Positions 1-6,057 of a DNA stretch of 34,141 bases are shown in pieces. Location of the stretch: positions 1 to 34,141 of IMG/VR virus record IMGVR_UViG_3300047557_000956; one strand, given 5' to 3'. The position numbers and the translations under genes are program-made. Position 1 is the stretch's first letter; each line of letters starts with the position of its first letter. The notes under the pieces are model-generated. The model made no database searches and was not told the origin of the DNA. It saw nothing but the letters and a program-made list of their open reading frames with translations. The DNA is from a virus.

Positions 1-1
1 G

Positions 2-325
2 TTTCTTGGGTTGCTGCCGAACAATCCGAAAATCACGCCGTGCAACATCGACGGTATCATTGAGAGGAGGGGAAAATTCCTCGTCCTCGAATGGAAGCGC
101 GAGAAGGAGCCGATGTCCGAAGGGCTGCGCCGAACGCTACAGGCACTTGCAGGGACTACGGGTTTTCAAGTTTGGGTAGTGCGCGGCGATACGGACAACG
201 GGCTACGCATCGGACGGTTTTACTCGGTGTTACCTTTCGGCAAACCAAAGTTGTTAGGTGAAGGCGTGGATGAGTTCATTGCGGTGTACCGACTGTGGTA
301 TGAGTACGCCGACGGGTCTTTCTGA
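2..325 (+). CDS. PD-(D/E)XK-type nuclease-like protein, 5' end missing
   Basis: The reading frame is open to the left edge (codons from base 2), so the N-terminus is outside the window; the first in-window start, TTG at 11, is unlikely to be real. The visible part carries an Asp-Gly (IDGIIE) followed about a dozen residues later by a Leu-Glu-Trp-Lys strand (LVLEWK), the spacing expected for the Asp...Glu-x-Lys core of PD-(D/E)XK nucleases. A hydrophobic strand (FQVWVV) follows. It ends one base into the next gene (TGATG overlap), which is also nuclease-like, so the two probably belong to one replication/recombination operon entering from the left. The family assignment is from motif only. Confidence 0.6.
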   Translation, partial: FLGLLPNNPKITPCNIDGIIERRGKFLVLEWKREKEPMSEGLRRTLQALAGTTGFQVWVVRGDTDNGLRIGRFYSVLPFGKPKLLGEGVDEFIAVYRLWYEYADGSF

Positions 326-621
326 TGCGCTACGCCGCACGCCGGGATGCTAACGATGCCGCCATCACCGCAGCCGTGCGTAAGGCAGGGTTCACCGTGT
401 ACGACTTGGGACAGGCGGGGCAGGGTGTACCCGACAAACTGGTCACGGCTCCGGGCTTCGCGGCCTTCCTCGAAATTAAGACTTTGGGTGGGCAACTGCG
501 AAGGGGTCAGGAACGCTTTCAGATGGCGTTTGAGCCGCTCAACCAATGGTATCTGGCCCGTGACCCTGCCGAGACGGTCGCGTGGCTTCAGGCGCGGCTG
601 ACGACGACCCAGAAGCCTTGA
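325..621 (+). CDS. VRR-NUC-like PD-(D/E)XK nuclease
   Basis: This 98-residue protein is the size of stand-alone phage VRR-NUC/resolvase-type nucleases. Visible core: a charged N-terminal helix, the Val-Pro-Asp at residues 35-37, then the strand ending Leu-Glu-Ile-Lys (Glu50, Lys52), i.e. PD...ExK, followed by a Gly-Gly-Gln-Leu turn and a helix. Such enzymes cut branched or flapped DNA during replication, recombination or packaging; the substrate here is unknown. It starts on an ATG overlapping the TGA of the preceding nuclease-like gene, implying translational coupling. Its last 34 bases overlap the convergent methyltransferase gene tail to tail. Confidence 0.7.
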   Translation: MRYAARRDANDAAITAAVRKAGFTVYDLGQAGQGVPDKLVTAPGFAAFLEIKTLGGQLRRGQERFQMAFEPLNQWYLARDPAETVAWLQARLTTTQKP

Positions 622-1112
622 CCCATCAACTGGTGGTGCTGGAGGTGGTGGATGTGGAACCGTTCGCAGAGCCGGGGGAGCCACCAGCGGGCGCTTTCTT
701 GGATAAGGTGGGCGTTGCGCCCATCCGGCAGCACCTTGCCCGCCGGGCCTGTATGGATGGACAGGAACCCCAACCGGGGCATGATACGGGCGAGGTCATC
801 CAGCACGGCATCCAGACGGTCGGGTTCGATGTGCTCTAGCACATCAATGCAGCACACGAGGTCGGCTTCCTGCGGGTCGCCGTACTCGGGGAAGGCAGGG
901 TCGTAGGGGCGGTAGTCGAAAGCCAGCCCTGCGGCCTGTAGGGCGGTCTGGAGGTGCTTCTTCCCGGCCCCGTAGTCGCTGATTGACCGGACGGCGTTAT
1001 CCACAGCCAATTTAGCCACAAGGGGCGCAAAGGTGAGGGAGGCTACCCCGTAAGCAGGATTTGTGTGCAGTTCGACCTGCTGCGCCCGGTAGGCGTCGGA
1101 AATGGTGTCCAT
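588..1112 (-). CDS. class I SAM-dependent methyltransferase
   Basis: The 174-residue product shows a class I methyltransferase fold: a motif I-like DYGAGK at residues 46-51, an acidic residue closing strand 2 (Asp71), and the strand-4 block with Asp90 and the Leu-Glu-His typical of small-molecule/rRNA-type methyltransferases (residues 84-97). A later GRNAHLIQ segment and a Trp-Trp pair resemble a widespread phage methyltransferase group with unknown target. No N6-adenine (D/N)PPY or C5-cytosine motif is visible, so a DNA methylase role is not supported. It is a lone leftward gene between rightward ones. Upstream there is no spaced Shine-Dalgarno; a TAAACT hexamer lies six bases before the ATG, which could give a leaderless mRNA. 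Confidence 0.8.
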   Translation of the reverse strand: MDTISDAYRAQQVELHTNPAYGVASLTFAPLVAKLAVDNAVRSISDYGAGKKHLQTALQAAGLAFDYRPYDPAFPEYGDPQEADLVCCIDVLEHIEPDRLDAVLDDLARIMPRLGFLSIHTGPAGKVLPDGRNAHLIQESARWWLPRLCERFHIHHLQHHQLMGQGFWVVVSRA

Positions 1113-1118
1113 ACCCCC

Positions 1119-1124
1119 AGTTTA
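1119..1124 (-). promoter_or_regulatory. candidate -10 (TAAACT) for the methyltransferase gene
   Basis: On the minus strand the sequence reads GGTAAACTG, five bases, then ATGG. The TAAACT is six bases from the start codon, so transcription would begin at or next to the ATG. The same arrangement occurs before the small terminase gene at 3678. No clear -35 is visible: the upstream DNA is an oligo-T then oligo-C run. Confidence 0.3.
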
Positions 1125-1152
1125 CCCCGGCTAAAAAAAGTTGGGGGGGGGG

Positions 1153-1181
1153 TTGACGGGTAGGGCATGAAGCCCTAATCT
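1153..1181 (+). promoter_or_regulatory. sigma-70-type promoter with internal dyad
   Basis: TTGACG (1153-1158), a 17-base spacer and TAATCT (1176-1181) make a good -35 and a passable -10. The spacer contains a perfect inverted repeat, TAGGGC-ATGAA-GCCCTA (1161-1177), a plausible operator. Transcription would start near 1188 and read the small rightward genes beginning at 1227. Confidence 0.6.
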
Positions 1182-1189
1182 ACCCCCAT

Positions 1190-1205
1190 GCCAGCAACGG
1201 CTGGC
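1190..1205 (+). promoter_or_regulatory. 5' leader stem-loop
   Basis: GCCAGC-AACG-GCTGGC is a perfect six-base-pair hairpin. It ends immediately before the leader box at 1206. A stem-loop in the same place precedes the second copy of the box, so the pair looks like a designed leader, perhaps protecting the mRNA 5' end. Confidence 0.45.
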
Positions 1206-1229
1206 TCCACAGACAGGAGCAACGACATG
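1206..1229 (+). promoter_or_regulatory. repeated leader/RBS box, copy 1
   Basis: TCC then CACAGACAGGAGCAACGAC runs straight into ATG at 1227. It contains the Shine-Dalgarno AGGAG at proper spacing and decides the start of the next gene. Near-identical copies lie at 1604, and on the other strand at 31141 and 30740. Confidence 0.7.
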
Positions 1230-1568
1230 AACAACCTCATCCCCGGCAAGTCCCGCCCCCTGAATTCGCGCCAAGCCGAGCAGCACGAATTTGGAATTGT
1301 GGACAAGCGCGGTCGCTCGATTGGTGCTGTCATCTACCGCTTTTCGGTGGAGGTCATCAAAACTGATGACCGCAGCGGTTACGATGTGCGCTTGTATCGT
1401 GAAAACCAATTCGGTACGCAGTATGTGTTTTGTTTCCACGCGACTCGCGACGGTATTCACTTCGGCGGCGGCAAGCCCGACCAATGGTTTGCCACCGAAG
1501 CCGAGCGCGAAGATGGCATTCGCAAGTACCTGCAAAACGCCAAAGCCCGCGCCGTTAAAGCCGCCTAA
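1227..1568 (+). CDS. hypothetical early-type protein, 113 aa
   Basis: I do not recognise a family. The start at ATG 1227 (MNNLIPGK) is preferred over the upstream in-frame ATG at 1188 because the AGGAG of the leader box lies right before it, and 1188 would sit at the predicted transcription start. The protein looks soluble: beta-rich and aromatic in the middle (RFSVEVIK, YDVRLYRENQ, QYVFCFH) with a basic helical C-terminus ending AKARAVKAA. There is no signal peptide or membrane segment. It is the first gene behind the 1153 promoter and shares its leader with the 1625 gene and two genes of the leftward operon, which suggests an early regulatory or host-takeover role. Confidence 0.7.
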   Translation: MNNLIPGKSRPLNSRQAEQHEFGIVDKRGRSIGAVIYRFSVEVIKTDDRSGYDVRLYRENQFGTQYVFCFHATRDGIHFGGGKPDQWFATEAEREDGIRKYLQNAKARAVKAA

Positions 1569-1576
1569 CCTAACCT

Positions 1577-1600
1577 CGGCGGGGGACTGCCACCCCGCCG
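1577..1600 (+). promoter_or_regulatory. intergenic stem-loop before leader box copy 2
   Basis: CGGCGGGG, an eight-base loop, and CCCCGCCG make a perfect eight-base-pair hairpin between the 1227 and 1625 genes. No U-run follows, so a complete intrinsic terminator is unlikely. A processing or mRNA-stabilising hairpin fits better because the leader box follows at once. Confidence 0.45.
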
Positions 1601-1603
1601 CCT

Positions 1604-1627
1604 TCCACAGACAGGAGATACGACATG
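1604..1627 (+). promoter_or_regulatory. repeated leader/RBS box, copy 2
   Basis: TCCACAGACAGGAG then ATACGAC and the ATG at 1625. It differs from copy 1 at three adjacent positions only. It supplies AGGAG for the 131-residue gene. Confidence 0.65.
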
Positions 1628-2020
1628 AACATTTCCAACGCGACCGACGACCAAATCGCCCAGTTGATGGGCGACATCGCCACCGACCACGACGGTCGCG
1701 TGATGCGCCAGATTCTGACTGCGCTCGATTTTGTGGACACCCGCGATGTGTCTGACAGCCTCTGGATGGAATTGCTGTCCATCGTGGACTGTGTCACGAC
1801 CCCGAGTGTCGGCCCCACCTACGAGGTCGATGTAATCATGGCTGACCCCGAGACGGGTCGGTGGTACACCACCCCCGTGTGCGTCGGCAGGGTGTCCCGC
1901 GACGAGTGGGACTTAATGACTGACACCGACACCGTCCACTACGACATTTACGAGACGCGGGGCGAAGACGGCGTGACCACCGTCACCCGCGCAATCGCGG
2001 TGGTGCAAGGAGCCGCATGA
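1625..2020 (+). CDS. hypothetical acidic protein, 131 aa
   Basis: No family recognised. The sequence is strongly acidic, with many Asp residues (for example ATDDQ, DHDGR, MTDTDTVH), a helical first half and a beta-rich second half containing TYEVDVIMADPE and RWYTTPVCVGRV. It has no membrane segment. The ATG follows leader box copy 2. It ends in an ATGA overlap with a small HTH gene, so both are probably translated together. An acidic, small, early-positioned phage protein could be a DNA mimic or an inhibitor of a host enzyme, but that is a guess from composition only. Confidence 0.65.
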   Translation: MNISNATDDQIAQLMGDIATDHDGRVMRQILTALDFVDTRDVSDSLWMELLSIVDCVTTPSVGPTYEVDVIMADPETGRWYTTPVCVGRVSRDEWDLMTDTDTVHYDIYETRGEDGVTTVTRAIAVVQGAA

Positions 2021-2184
2021 CCGCCACCGCCTTCCGTGCCGCGCTCGCCCTCGCTGGACTCACACAGCGAGGTGCAGCGCGTGCGCTTGAAATCAACGAG
2101 CGCACGGTGCGCCGATACTGCGCGGGACACCCTGTGCCTCGCGTGGTCTGGCTTGCGCTAGAGAGGCTTGCAACGCGCCCGTGA
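2017..2184 (+). CDS. small helix-turn-helix protein, 55 aa
   Basis: A 55-codon gene starts at ATG 2017, overlapping the preceding TGA, with AAGGAG seven to twelve bases upstream. Residues 16-37 (TQRGAARAL then EINERTVRRYCAG) form a recognisable helix-turn-helix, with Ala-Ala in helix 1, a turn around Ile-Asn-Glu, and a basic recognition helix (RTVRRY). A Trp-Leu-Ala-Leu-Glu-Arg helix closes it, a pattern common in small phage and mobile-element DNA-binding proteins. It probably acts as a DNA-binding regulator; its site is unknown. It is short enough to be missed by length-filtered gene calling. Confidence 0.7.
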   Translation: MTATAFRAALALAGLTQRGAARALEINERTVRRYCAGHPVPRVVWLALERLATRP

Positions 2185-2196
2185 GGGGTCTAGAGT
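2168..2196 (+). promoter_or_regulatory. possible sigma-70 promoter
   Basis: TTGCAA (2168-2173), 17 bases, TAGAGT (2191-2196). Each hexamer matches consensus at four of six positions. It lies across the end of the HTH gene and would drive the gene starting at 2221. Moderate at best. Confidence 0.35.
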
Positions 2197-2220
2197 CATG
2201 GTATCCTCATGGGGGACGCT

Positions 2221-2589
2221 ATGGCTTCGCACGAAAAAAACGCCGCGTTGTTTGTCGGAACGATGCTGCACAGCGCGACCGTCACGCACCTCCAGCACCT
2301 TGCCACGAAGTCCTATGCCGCCCATCAGGCGTTGGGCGAGTATTACGATGCCATCCCCGACCTCGTAGACGCATACGCCGAGGCGTATCAAGGCCGCTAC
2401 GGCATCATCACGGGCTACGATGTTGAGTTCCACAAGAACCGCGACCCGAAGGCGTATGTCAGAGGGCTGCTGACCTTCCTCGACGAAATCAAGCCCGCGC
2501 TCCCGAAGGACAGCGACCTCGTTAACCTGTTCGACGCCGTGGTCGATGCGGTGACGAGCCTCAAGTACAAGTTGGAGAACTTAAGTTAA
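2221..2589 (+). CDS. Dps/ferritin-like helical phage protein (DUF5856-type)
   Basis: The 122-residue protein resembles a phage family I associate with DUF5856, which has a Dps/ferritin-like four-helix shape. Recognisable stretches are LHSATVTHLQHLATKSYAAH near residue 16, the acidic helix with DLVDAYAEAYQGRYG, and DSDLVNLFDAVVDAVTS near the C-terminus. The ATG at 2221 is chosen because GGGGGA lies five bases upstream; ATG 2209 is the longer alternative. Dps proteins bind DNA and detoxify iron and peroxide, but only His and acidic residues consistent with this are visible, not a proven ferroxidase site. The stop is followed two bases later by the next gene. Confidence 0.55.
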   Translation: MASHEKNAALFVGTMLHSATVTHLQHLATKSYAAHQALGEYYDAIPDLVDAYAEAYQGRYGIITGYDVEFHKNRDPKAYVRGLLTFLDEIKPALPKDSDLVNLFDAVVDAVTSLKYKLENLS

Positions 2590-2591
2590 CT

Positions 2592-3626
2592 ATGGCGAAG
2601 CCGTCACGGATTGCTGCCGCGCTCCAGTACCTTCAGCAGATGCGCGACCGTGCCGCCGAGTTTGGCGGTGGGGTGGTCGATACCCTTTCAGACCGCGCAC
2701 GGGATGTCGGTGGACTCGCTTACGAAGCCTTGACGAGCGACCCCAACATCGGGCGCATGACCACCGCCGAGTTCTCCCAAGCCGCAGACCGCCCTACGCC
2801 GCGCCTAGACGCGATGGGGCGTGGAGCCGTGGAGTTGGGTAGGGCTGTCCTCACGCAGCCCGTAGAGACGGGCAAGGCCGTTGTACGCGGTGAGATTGAG
2901 CGGGCGCGTGGTGCGATGGAAAGCCCCCGAGCGATGGGGCAGTACGCGGGTGAGTTCGTCAACCCGCTGCGCCTTGCCGCTGCGCTGCGCCGTGGGCCGA
3001 TGGCGCAAATGGGGGATGTCGTTGACACCAGCACGAAGGTAAAACCCGAAAACGAGGATATTGCACAGGCGTTGGAATTGCCTCCGACCGAAATGCCAAG
3101 CAGTCCTTTAATGTCATTTACTGAACGCAAAACGGCAGTAGGCCGCACCGCTTTAAAGAATCTGCATAAAGAACGAGGGGTGGAATATAAGGATTGGTCG
3201 TTTGAGCGCGGCGGGGCGCACACTCCTGCTGGCCCTAACTCCGGTTCACCGGCATTTGATGTGACGATGAATGGCACTTACCCCGATGATTTTTATGGGG
3301 TGAACGGGCTTCGATATTATGGAACCGGTTACGATGCTTTGGACTCTGACGCCTATTCAACCTTGAGCCGTTTAGCAGGCAGGCCAAACGCTACCGTAAC
3401 GGTGTATCGAGCCGTCGAAAAAGATGCGGAAGGAAAAATCAACCCCGGCGATTGGGTAACGACAAGCCGCGCTTACGCAAAAGAACATGGACAAAACGCG
3501 TTAAACAACAATTTTAAAATTGTCAAAAGCACGGTGAAAGCAAGCGATATTTGGACTTCTGGAGACTCCATGTTGGAGTGGGGTTATCACCCACAAGAGT
3601 CGTTGCCTGAAATCAGATGGCGGTAA
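2592..3626 (+). CDS. two-part protein with ADP-ribosyltransferase-like C-terminal domain
   Basis: The N-terminal half (about residues 1-150) is helical, Ala/Arg/Gly-rich and resembles virion-associated phage proteins. The C-terminal part (about 195-344) has an order of motifs like mono-ADP-ribosyltransferases: strand with Tyr-Arg (VTVYRA, residues 270-274), NPGDWVTTSRAYA (Thr-Thr-Ser at 290-292 as the S-T-S equivalent) and a late Glu329 in LEWGYHP. Such domains transfer ADP-ribose from NAD to host targets; some are injected by phages. The glutamate motif is not the classical (E/Q)xE, so activity is uncertain. The DNA for the C-terminal part (from about 3040) is visibly richer in A/T than that for the N-terminal half, suggesting a domain swap or acquisition. 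Confidence 0.6.
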   Translation: MAKPSRIAAALQYLQQMRDRAAEFGGGVVDTLSDRARDVGGLAYEALTSDPNIGRMTTAEFSQAADRPTPRLDAMGRGAVELGRAVLTQPVETGKAVVRGEIERARGAMESPRAMGQYAGEFVNPLRLAAALRRGPMAQMGDVVDTSTKVKPENEDIAQALELPPTEMPSSPLMSFTERKTAVGRTALKNLHKERGVEYKDWSFERGGAHTPAGPNSGSPAFDVTMNGTYPDDFYGVNGLRYYGTGYDALDSDAYSTLSRLAGRPNATVTVYRAVEKDAEGKINPGDWVTTSRAYAKEHGQNALNNNFKIVKSTVKASDIWTSGDSMLEWGYHPQESLPEIRWR

Positions 3627-3654
3627 TTGTGAGAACGAGCAGTCAAACAACGCG

Positions 3655-3671
3655 GTGAACAACGGTAAACT
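3655..3671 (+). promoter_or_regulatory. operator-like dyad and candidate -10 before the terminase genes
   Basis: GTGAAC-AACG-GTAAAC (3655-3670) matches the GTnnAC-N4-GTnnAC pattern also found at 31183 and 31879. The right arm overlaps TAAACT (3666-3671), which is six bases before the ATG at 3678. No convincing -35 and no Shine-Dalgarno are visible. It may be a regulated start point of late transcription. Confidence 0.4.
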
Positions 3672-3677
3672 GCCGAC

Positions 3678-3977
3678 ATGGTTAACACAGGTTCTTTTAA
3701 AAAAGGCAAGAAAGGTGGCCCCGGCAGACCGAAGGGTGTGCCTAACGAGTCAACGCAACTGGCGAGAGAGGCCATAGCGCGATTCGTAGACGGCAACGCA
3801 GGTCGATTGCAGGGTTGGCTGGACGAGATACACGCCGAGAAGGGCGCAGAGGCGGCGTTTAAGTGCTTCAGCGACCTGCTCGAATACCATGTGCCGAAAC
3901 TCGCCAGACACGAACACAGCGGGCCAGACGGCAAAGAGCAGCAGATGGTCATACGGTGGGGCAATCCGGTTGGCTGA
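3678..3977 (+). CDS. terS: terminase small subunit
   Basis: The 99-residue protein starts with a basic, Gly/Lys-rich arm containing GGPGRPKGVPNESTQLAREA, the signature of a common family of small phage terminase subunits. A helical DNA-recognition and oligomerisation region follows (residues 30-65), then the EYHVPKLARHEHSGPDG tail. It would bind the packaging site and hand DNA to the large terminase encoded directly downstream, which overlaps its end. No Shine-Dalgarno precedes the ATG; the start codon is immediately downstream of GGTAAACTG, so a leaderless or coupled start is possible. Confidence 0.8.
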   Translation: MVNTGSFKKGKKGGPGRPKGVPNESTQLAREAIARFVDGNAGRLQGWLDEIHAEKGAEAAFKCFSDLLEYHVPKLARHEHSGPDGKEQQMVIRWGNPVG

Positions 3978-5301
3978 CATCTGCCTGCCCTATAGCCCGC
4001 GCAGTGCCTTCCTGCCGTTCCACGACCGCACGAAGCGGTGGGCCTGTCTCGTCGCCCACCGTCGCGCTGGCAAGACCGTAGCCGCCGTCAACGACATCAT
4101 CAGGGCAGCGGTGATGTACAGGGGGGCGAATGGCCTGTTCGGGTATGTCGCGCCGTATCAGAACCAAGCCCGCCGCATCGCGTGGGACTACTTCAAGTAC
4201 TACGCCCAACCGCTCGTTAGCGACATCAACGAGCAGATGATGACCATCACGCTTGTTAACGGGGCGAAGGTCAGCCTCTTCGGCGCAGACAACGCAGACG
4301 CCATGCGTGGCCTCGGCTTCAGCGGCATTTACCTTGACGAGTACGGGGACTTCAAGCCCTCGGTGTTCGGCAATGTGATACGCCCCGCGCTCTCCGATAA
4401 ACAGGGCTGGGCGGTGTTCGCCGGAACCCCAAAGGGCAAGAACCAGTTTTGGGACATCTACGAGACGGCTCGGCGCATCCCCGACGAGTGGTTTGTCCTG
4501 CGCCTCCCGGCGAGCGAGTCGGGCCTATTGCCGCAGAGTGAACTCAACGCAGCAAAGGCGCAGTTGAGTGAGGACCAGTACCTCCAAGAGTACGAGTGCA
4601 GTTTCGAGGCGGCGATTCTCGGGGCGTTCTACGGCACGGAACTGCGTCTCGCAGAGCCGCGCATCAACGAGCGCGTGGTCTATGACCCCGAATTCCCCGT
4701 CTACACCGCGTGGGACTTGGGCTACCGCGATGACACCGCTATCTGGTGGTATCAGGTCGTGGGCGGCGAAGTGCGCTGCATCGACTTCTACGCCGTCTCG
4801 GGCGCAGACATTCGCGCTATCGCCGAAGTGGTCGTTAACAAAGGTTACCGTTACGGTAAGCACTATCTGCCGCATGACGCGCGCGCGAAGTCGCTTCAGA
4901 CGGGGCGCAGCATCGTTGAGCAGTTGGCCGACCACCTCGGCATCGGTCACTTATCCGTGGTGCCGAACATCGGGTTGCAGGACGGCATCCAAGCGGTGCG
5001 TCAGATGCTCCCGCGCACATGGTTCAACTCCGTGCGCTGCGGCGATGGGGTAGAGGCTTTACGCCAATACCAACGAGAGTATGATGAGGACAAGAAAGCG
5101 TTTAGGGCATCACCCCGACATGACTGGACATCGCACCCTGCTGACGCTTTCCGAATGTTGGCGGTTGCGTGGCGGCAGGAGCCTGCCGCGCAGAAGCCGC
5201 TGGAGAGCAAGGTGCTTATCGTTGGGCCGCAAAATCAGGTCACGCTCAACGATATGTGGCAAGTACACGACCGAAGCGTCTCTAGGAGGGCGCGCATATG
5301 A
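3970..5301 (+). CDS. terL: terminase large subunit (ATPase and nuclease)
   Basis: This is the packaging motor. Numbering from TTG 3970, the ATPase has Walker A HRRAGKT (30-36), Walker B with Asp-Glu 123-124 in GIYLDEYGD, and a motif III region, FAGTPKG. The nuclease half has Asp249 in TAWDLG, Asp303 in LPHDAR and Asp392 in HPADAFR as likely metal ligands. The length (443 residues) is normal. The start is uncertain: the family normally begins just before the LPYSPR motif, favouring TTG 3970 inside the end of the small terminase gene; the in-frame ATG 3889 would add 27 residues read from the small subunit's DNA in another frame. It ends in an ATGA overlap with the next gene. Confidence 0.92.
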   Translation: MADICLPYSPRSAFLPFHDRTKRWACLVAHRRAGKTVAAVNDIIRAAVMYRGANGLFGYVAPYQNQARRIAWDYFKYYAQPLVSDINEQMMTITLVNGAKVSLFGADNADAMRGLGFSGIYLDEYGDFKPSVFGNVIRPALSDKQGWAVFAGTPKGKNQFWDIYETARRIPDEWFVLRLPASESGLLPQSELNAAKAQLSEDQYLQEYECSFEAAILGAFYGTELRLAEPRINERVVYDPEFPVYTAWDLGYRDDTAIWWYQVVGGEVRCIDFYAVSGADIRAIAEVVVNKGYRYGKHYLPHDARAKSLQTGRSIVEQLADHLGIGHLSVVPNIGLQDGIQAVRQMLPRTWFNSVRCGDGVEALRQYQREYDEDKKAFRASPRHDWTSHPADAFRMLAVAWRQEPAAQKPLESKVLIVGPQNQVTLNDMWQVHDRSVSRRARI

Positions 5302-5603
5302 GTGGCGTTAATCTTCCGTATCAGTATCCCTACGAGACGGTGGCGGCTGGACAGACGGCGCAAGTGCTTGGCACCAACGGCGCGGTGAACGACTACTTGC
5401 ACCGCATCATCGTCACGGTGTCGGCTACGGCATCGTCCACCGTCAGCATCATTGACGGCAGCACGACCGTGCTGGACATCCCGGCTAACACGCCAGTCGG
5501 CGTTTACAGCCTTGAACTCAACCTCAACGCGGCCACCGGCCCGTGGAAAGTGACGACGGGGGCGGGCGCTGCCGTGCTGGCGGTCGGCCTGTTCAGCAAG
5601 TGA
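5298..5603 (+). CDS. small beta-rich structural protein, 101 aa
   Basis: It begins at an ATG overlapping the terminase TGA with a strong AGGAGG about eight bases upstream. The product is Thr/Val/Ala-rich with alternating beta strands (HRIIVTVSATASSTVSII, GVYSLELNLN, AAVLAVGLFSK), like small Ig-like or decoration proteins of phage heads. There are no cysteines or membrane segments. Its place between terminase and portal is common for minor head proteins. The precise role is not determinable. Confidence 0.65.
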   Translation: MSGVNLPYQYPYETVAAGQTAQVLGTNGAVNDYLHRIIVTVSATASSTVSIIDGSTTVLDIPANTPVGVYSLELNLNAATGPWKVTTGAGAAVLAVGLFSK

Positions 5604-5761
5604 GAAAGGCTGGACTCTACGCCAACATCCTAGCCAAGCAGGAGCGCATCAAGGCTGGCTCCGGCGAGAGGATGCGTAAGCCCGGTGACCCCGGTGCGCC
5701 GACCGCAAAGGCGTTTCGTGAGTCTGCGAAAACGGCTAAACCTGAGAAAAAGGGTTACTGA
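5600..5761 (+). CDS. small conserved phage protein, 53 aa
   Basis: A GTG start at 5600 overlaps the preceding TGA (GTGA). The peptide reads RKAGLYANILAKQERIKAGS, then GERMRKPGDPGAPTAKAF, and ends in a Lys-rich tail. This pattern, an Ala-Asn-Ile helix with a KPG/GAPT motif, is a small phage protein I have seen encoded next to portal or terminase genes in many podoviruses. It is basic (calculated by eye from many Lys/Arg). The function is unknown. The upstream frame from 5543 is open but lies within the previous gene and has no ribosome site. Confidence 0.6.
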   Translation: MRKAGLYANILAKQERIKAGSGERMRKPGDPGAPTAKAFRESAKTAKPEKKGY

Positions 5762-6054
5762 TGAGCGCAGCATGGCAGCGTAAGGAAGGCAAGAACCCAA
5801 AGGGTGGCCTCAACGCCGCTGGCCGCGCATCGTACAAGCGTGAGACGGGCGGCACGTTGAAGCCCCCGGTCAAGAAGGGTGACAACCCGCGCCGTGCATC
5901 GTTCCTCGCACGCATGGGCAACATGGCTGGACCGATGGAAAAGAACGGCAAGCCGACCCGCCTCGCCCTCGCGCTACGTGCGTGGGGTGCGTCGAGCAAG
6001 GAAGATGCGAAGGCGAAGGCCCGAGCCATCTCTGCGCGCAACAAGAAGGACTAA
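5761..6054 (+). CDS. conserved basic phage protein (DUF6321-like)
   Basis: The 97-residue product has the run WQRKEGKNPKGGLNAAGRAS near the N-terminus, then GDNPRRASFLARMGNMAGP and a C-terminal helix ending ARNKKD. This is a widespread phage family that I associate with DUF6321. It is strongly basic, without a membrane segment. It follows the 53-residue gene in a TGATG overlap and precedes the portal gene by three bases. Together the two small basic proteins could bind DNA or RNA, but no function is established to my knowledge. Confidence 0.65.
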   Translation: MSAAWQRKEGKNPKGGLNAAGRASYKRETGGTLKPPVKKGDNPRRASFLARMGNMAGPMEKNGKPTRLALALRAWGASSKEDAKAKARAISARNKKD

Positions 6055-6057
6055 CAG

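Noticed and set aside
588-1112. Restriction-modification or DNA methylase role of the methyltransferase
   Set aside because: No DNA-methylase catalytic motif and no neighbouring restriction enzyme gene.
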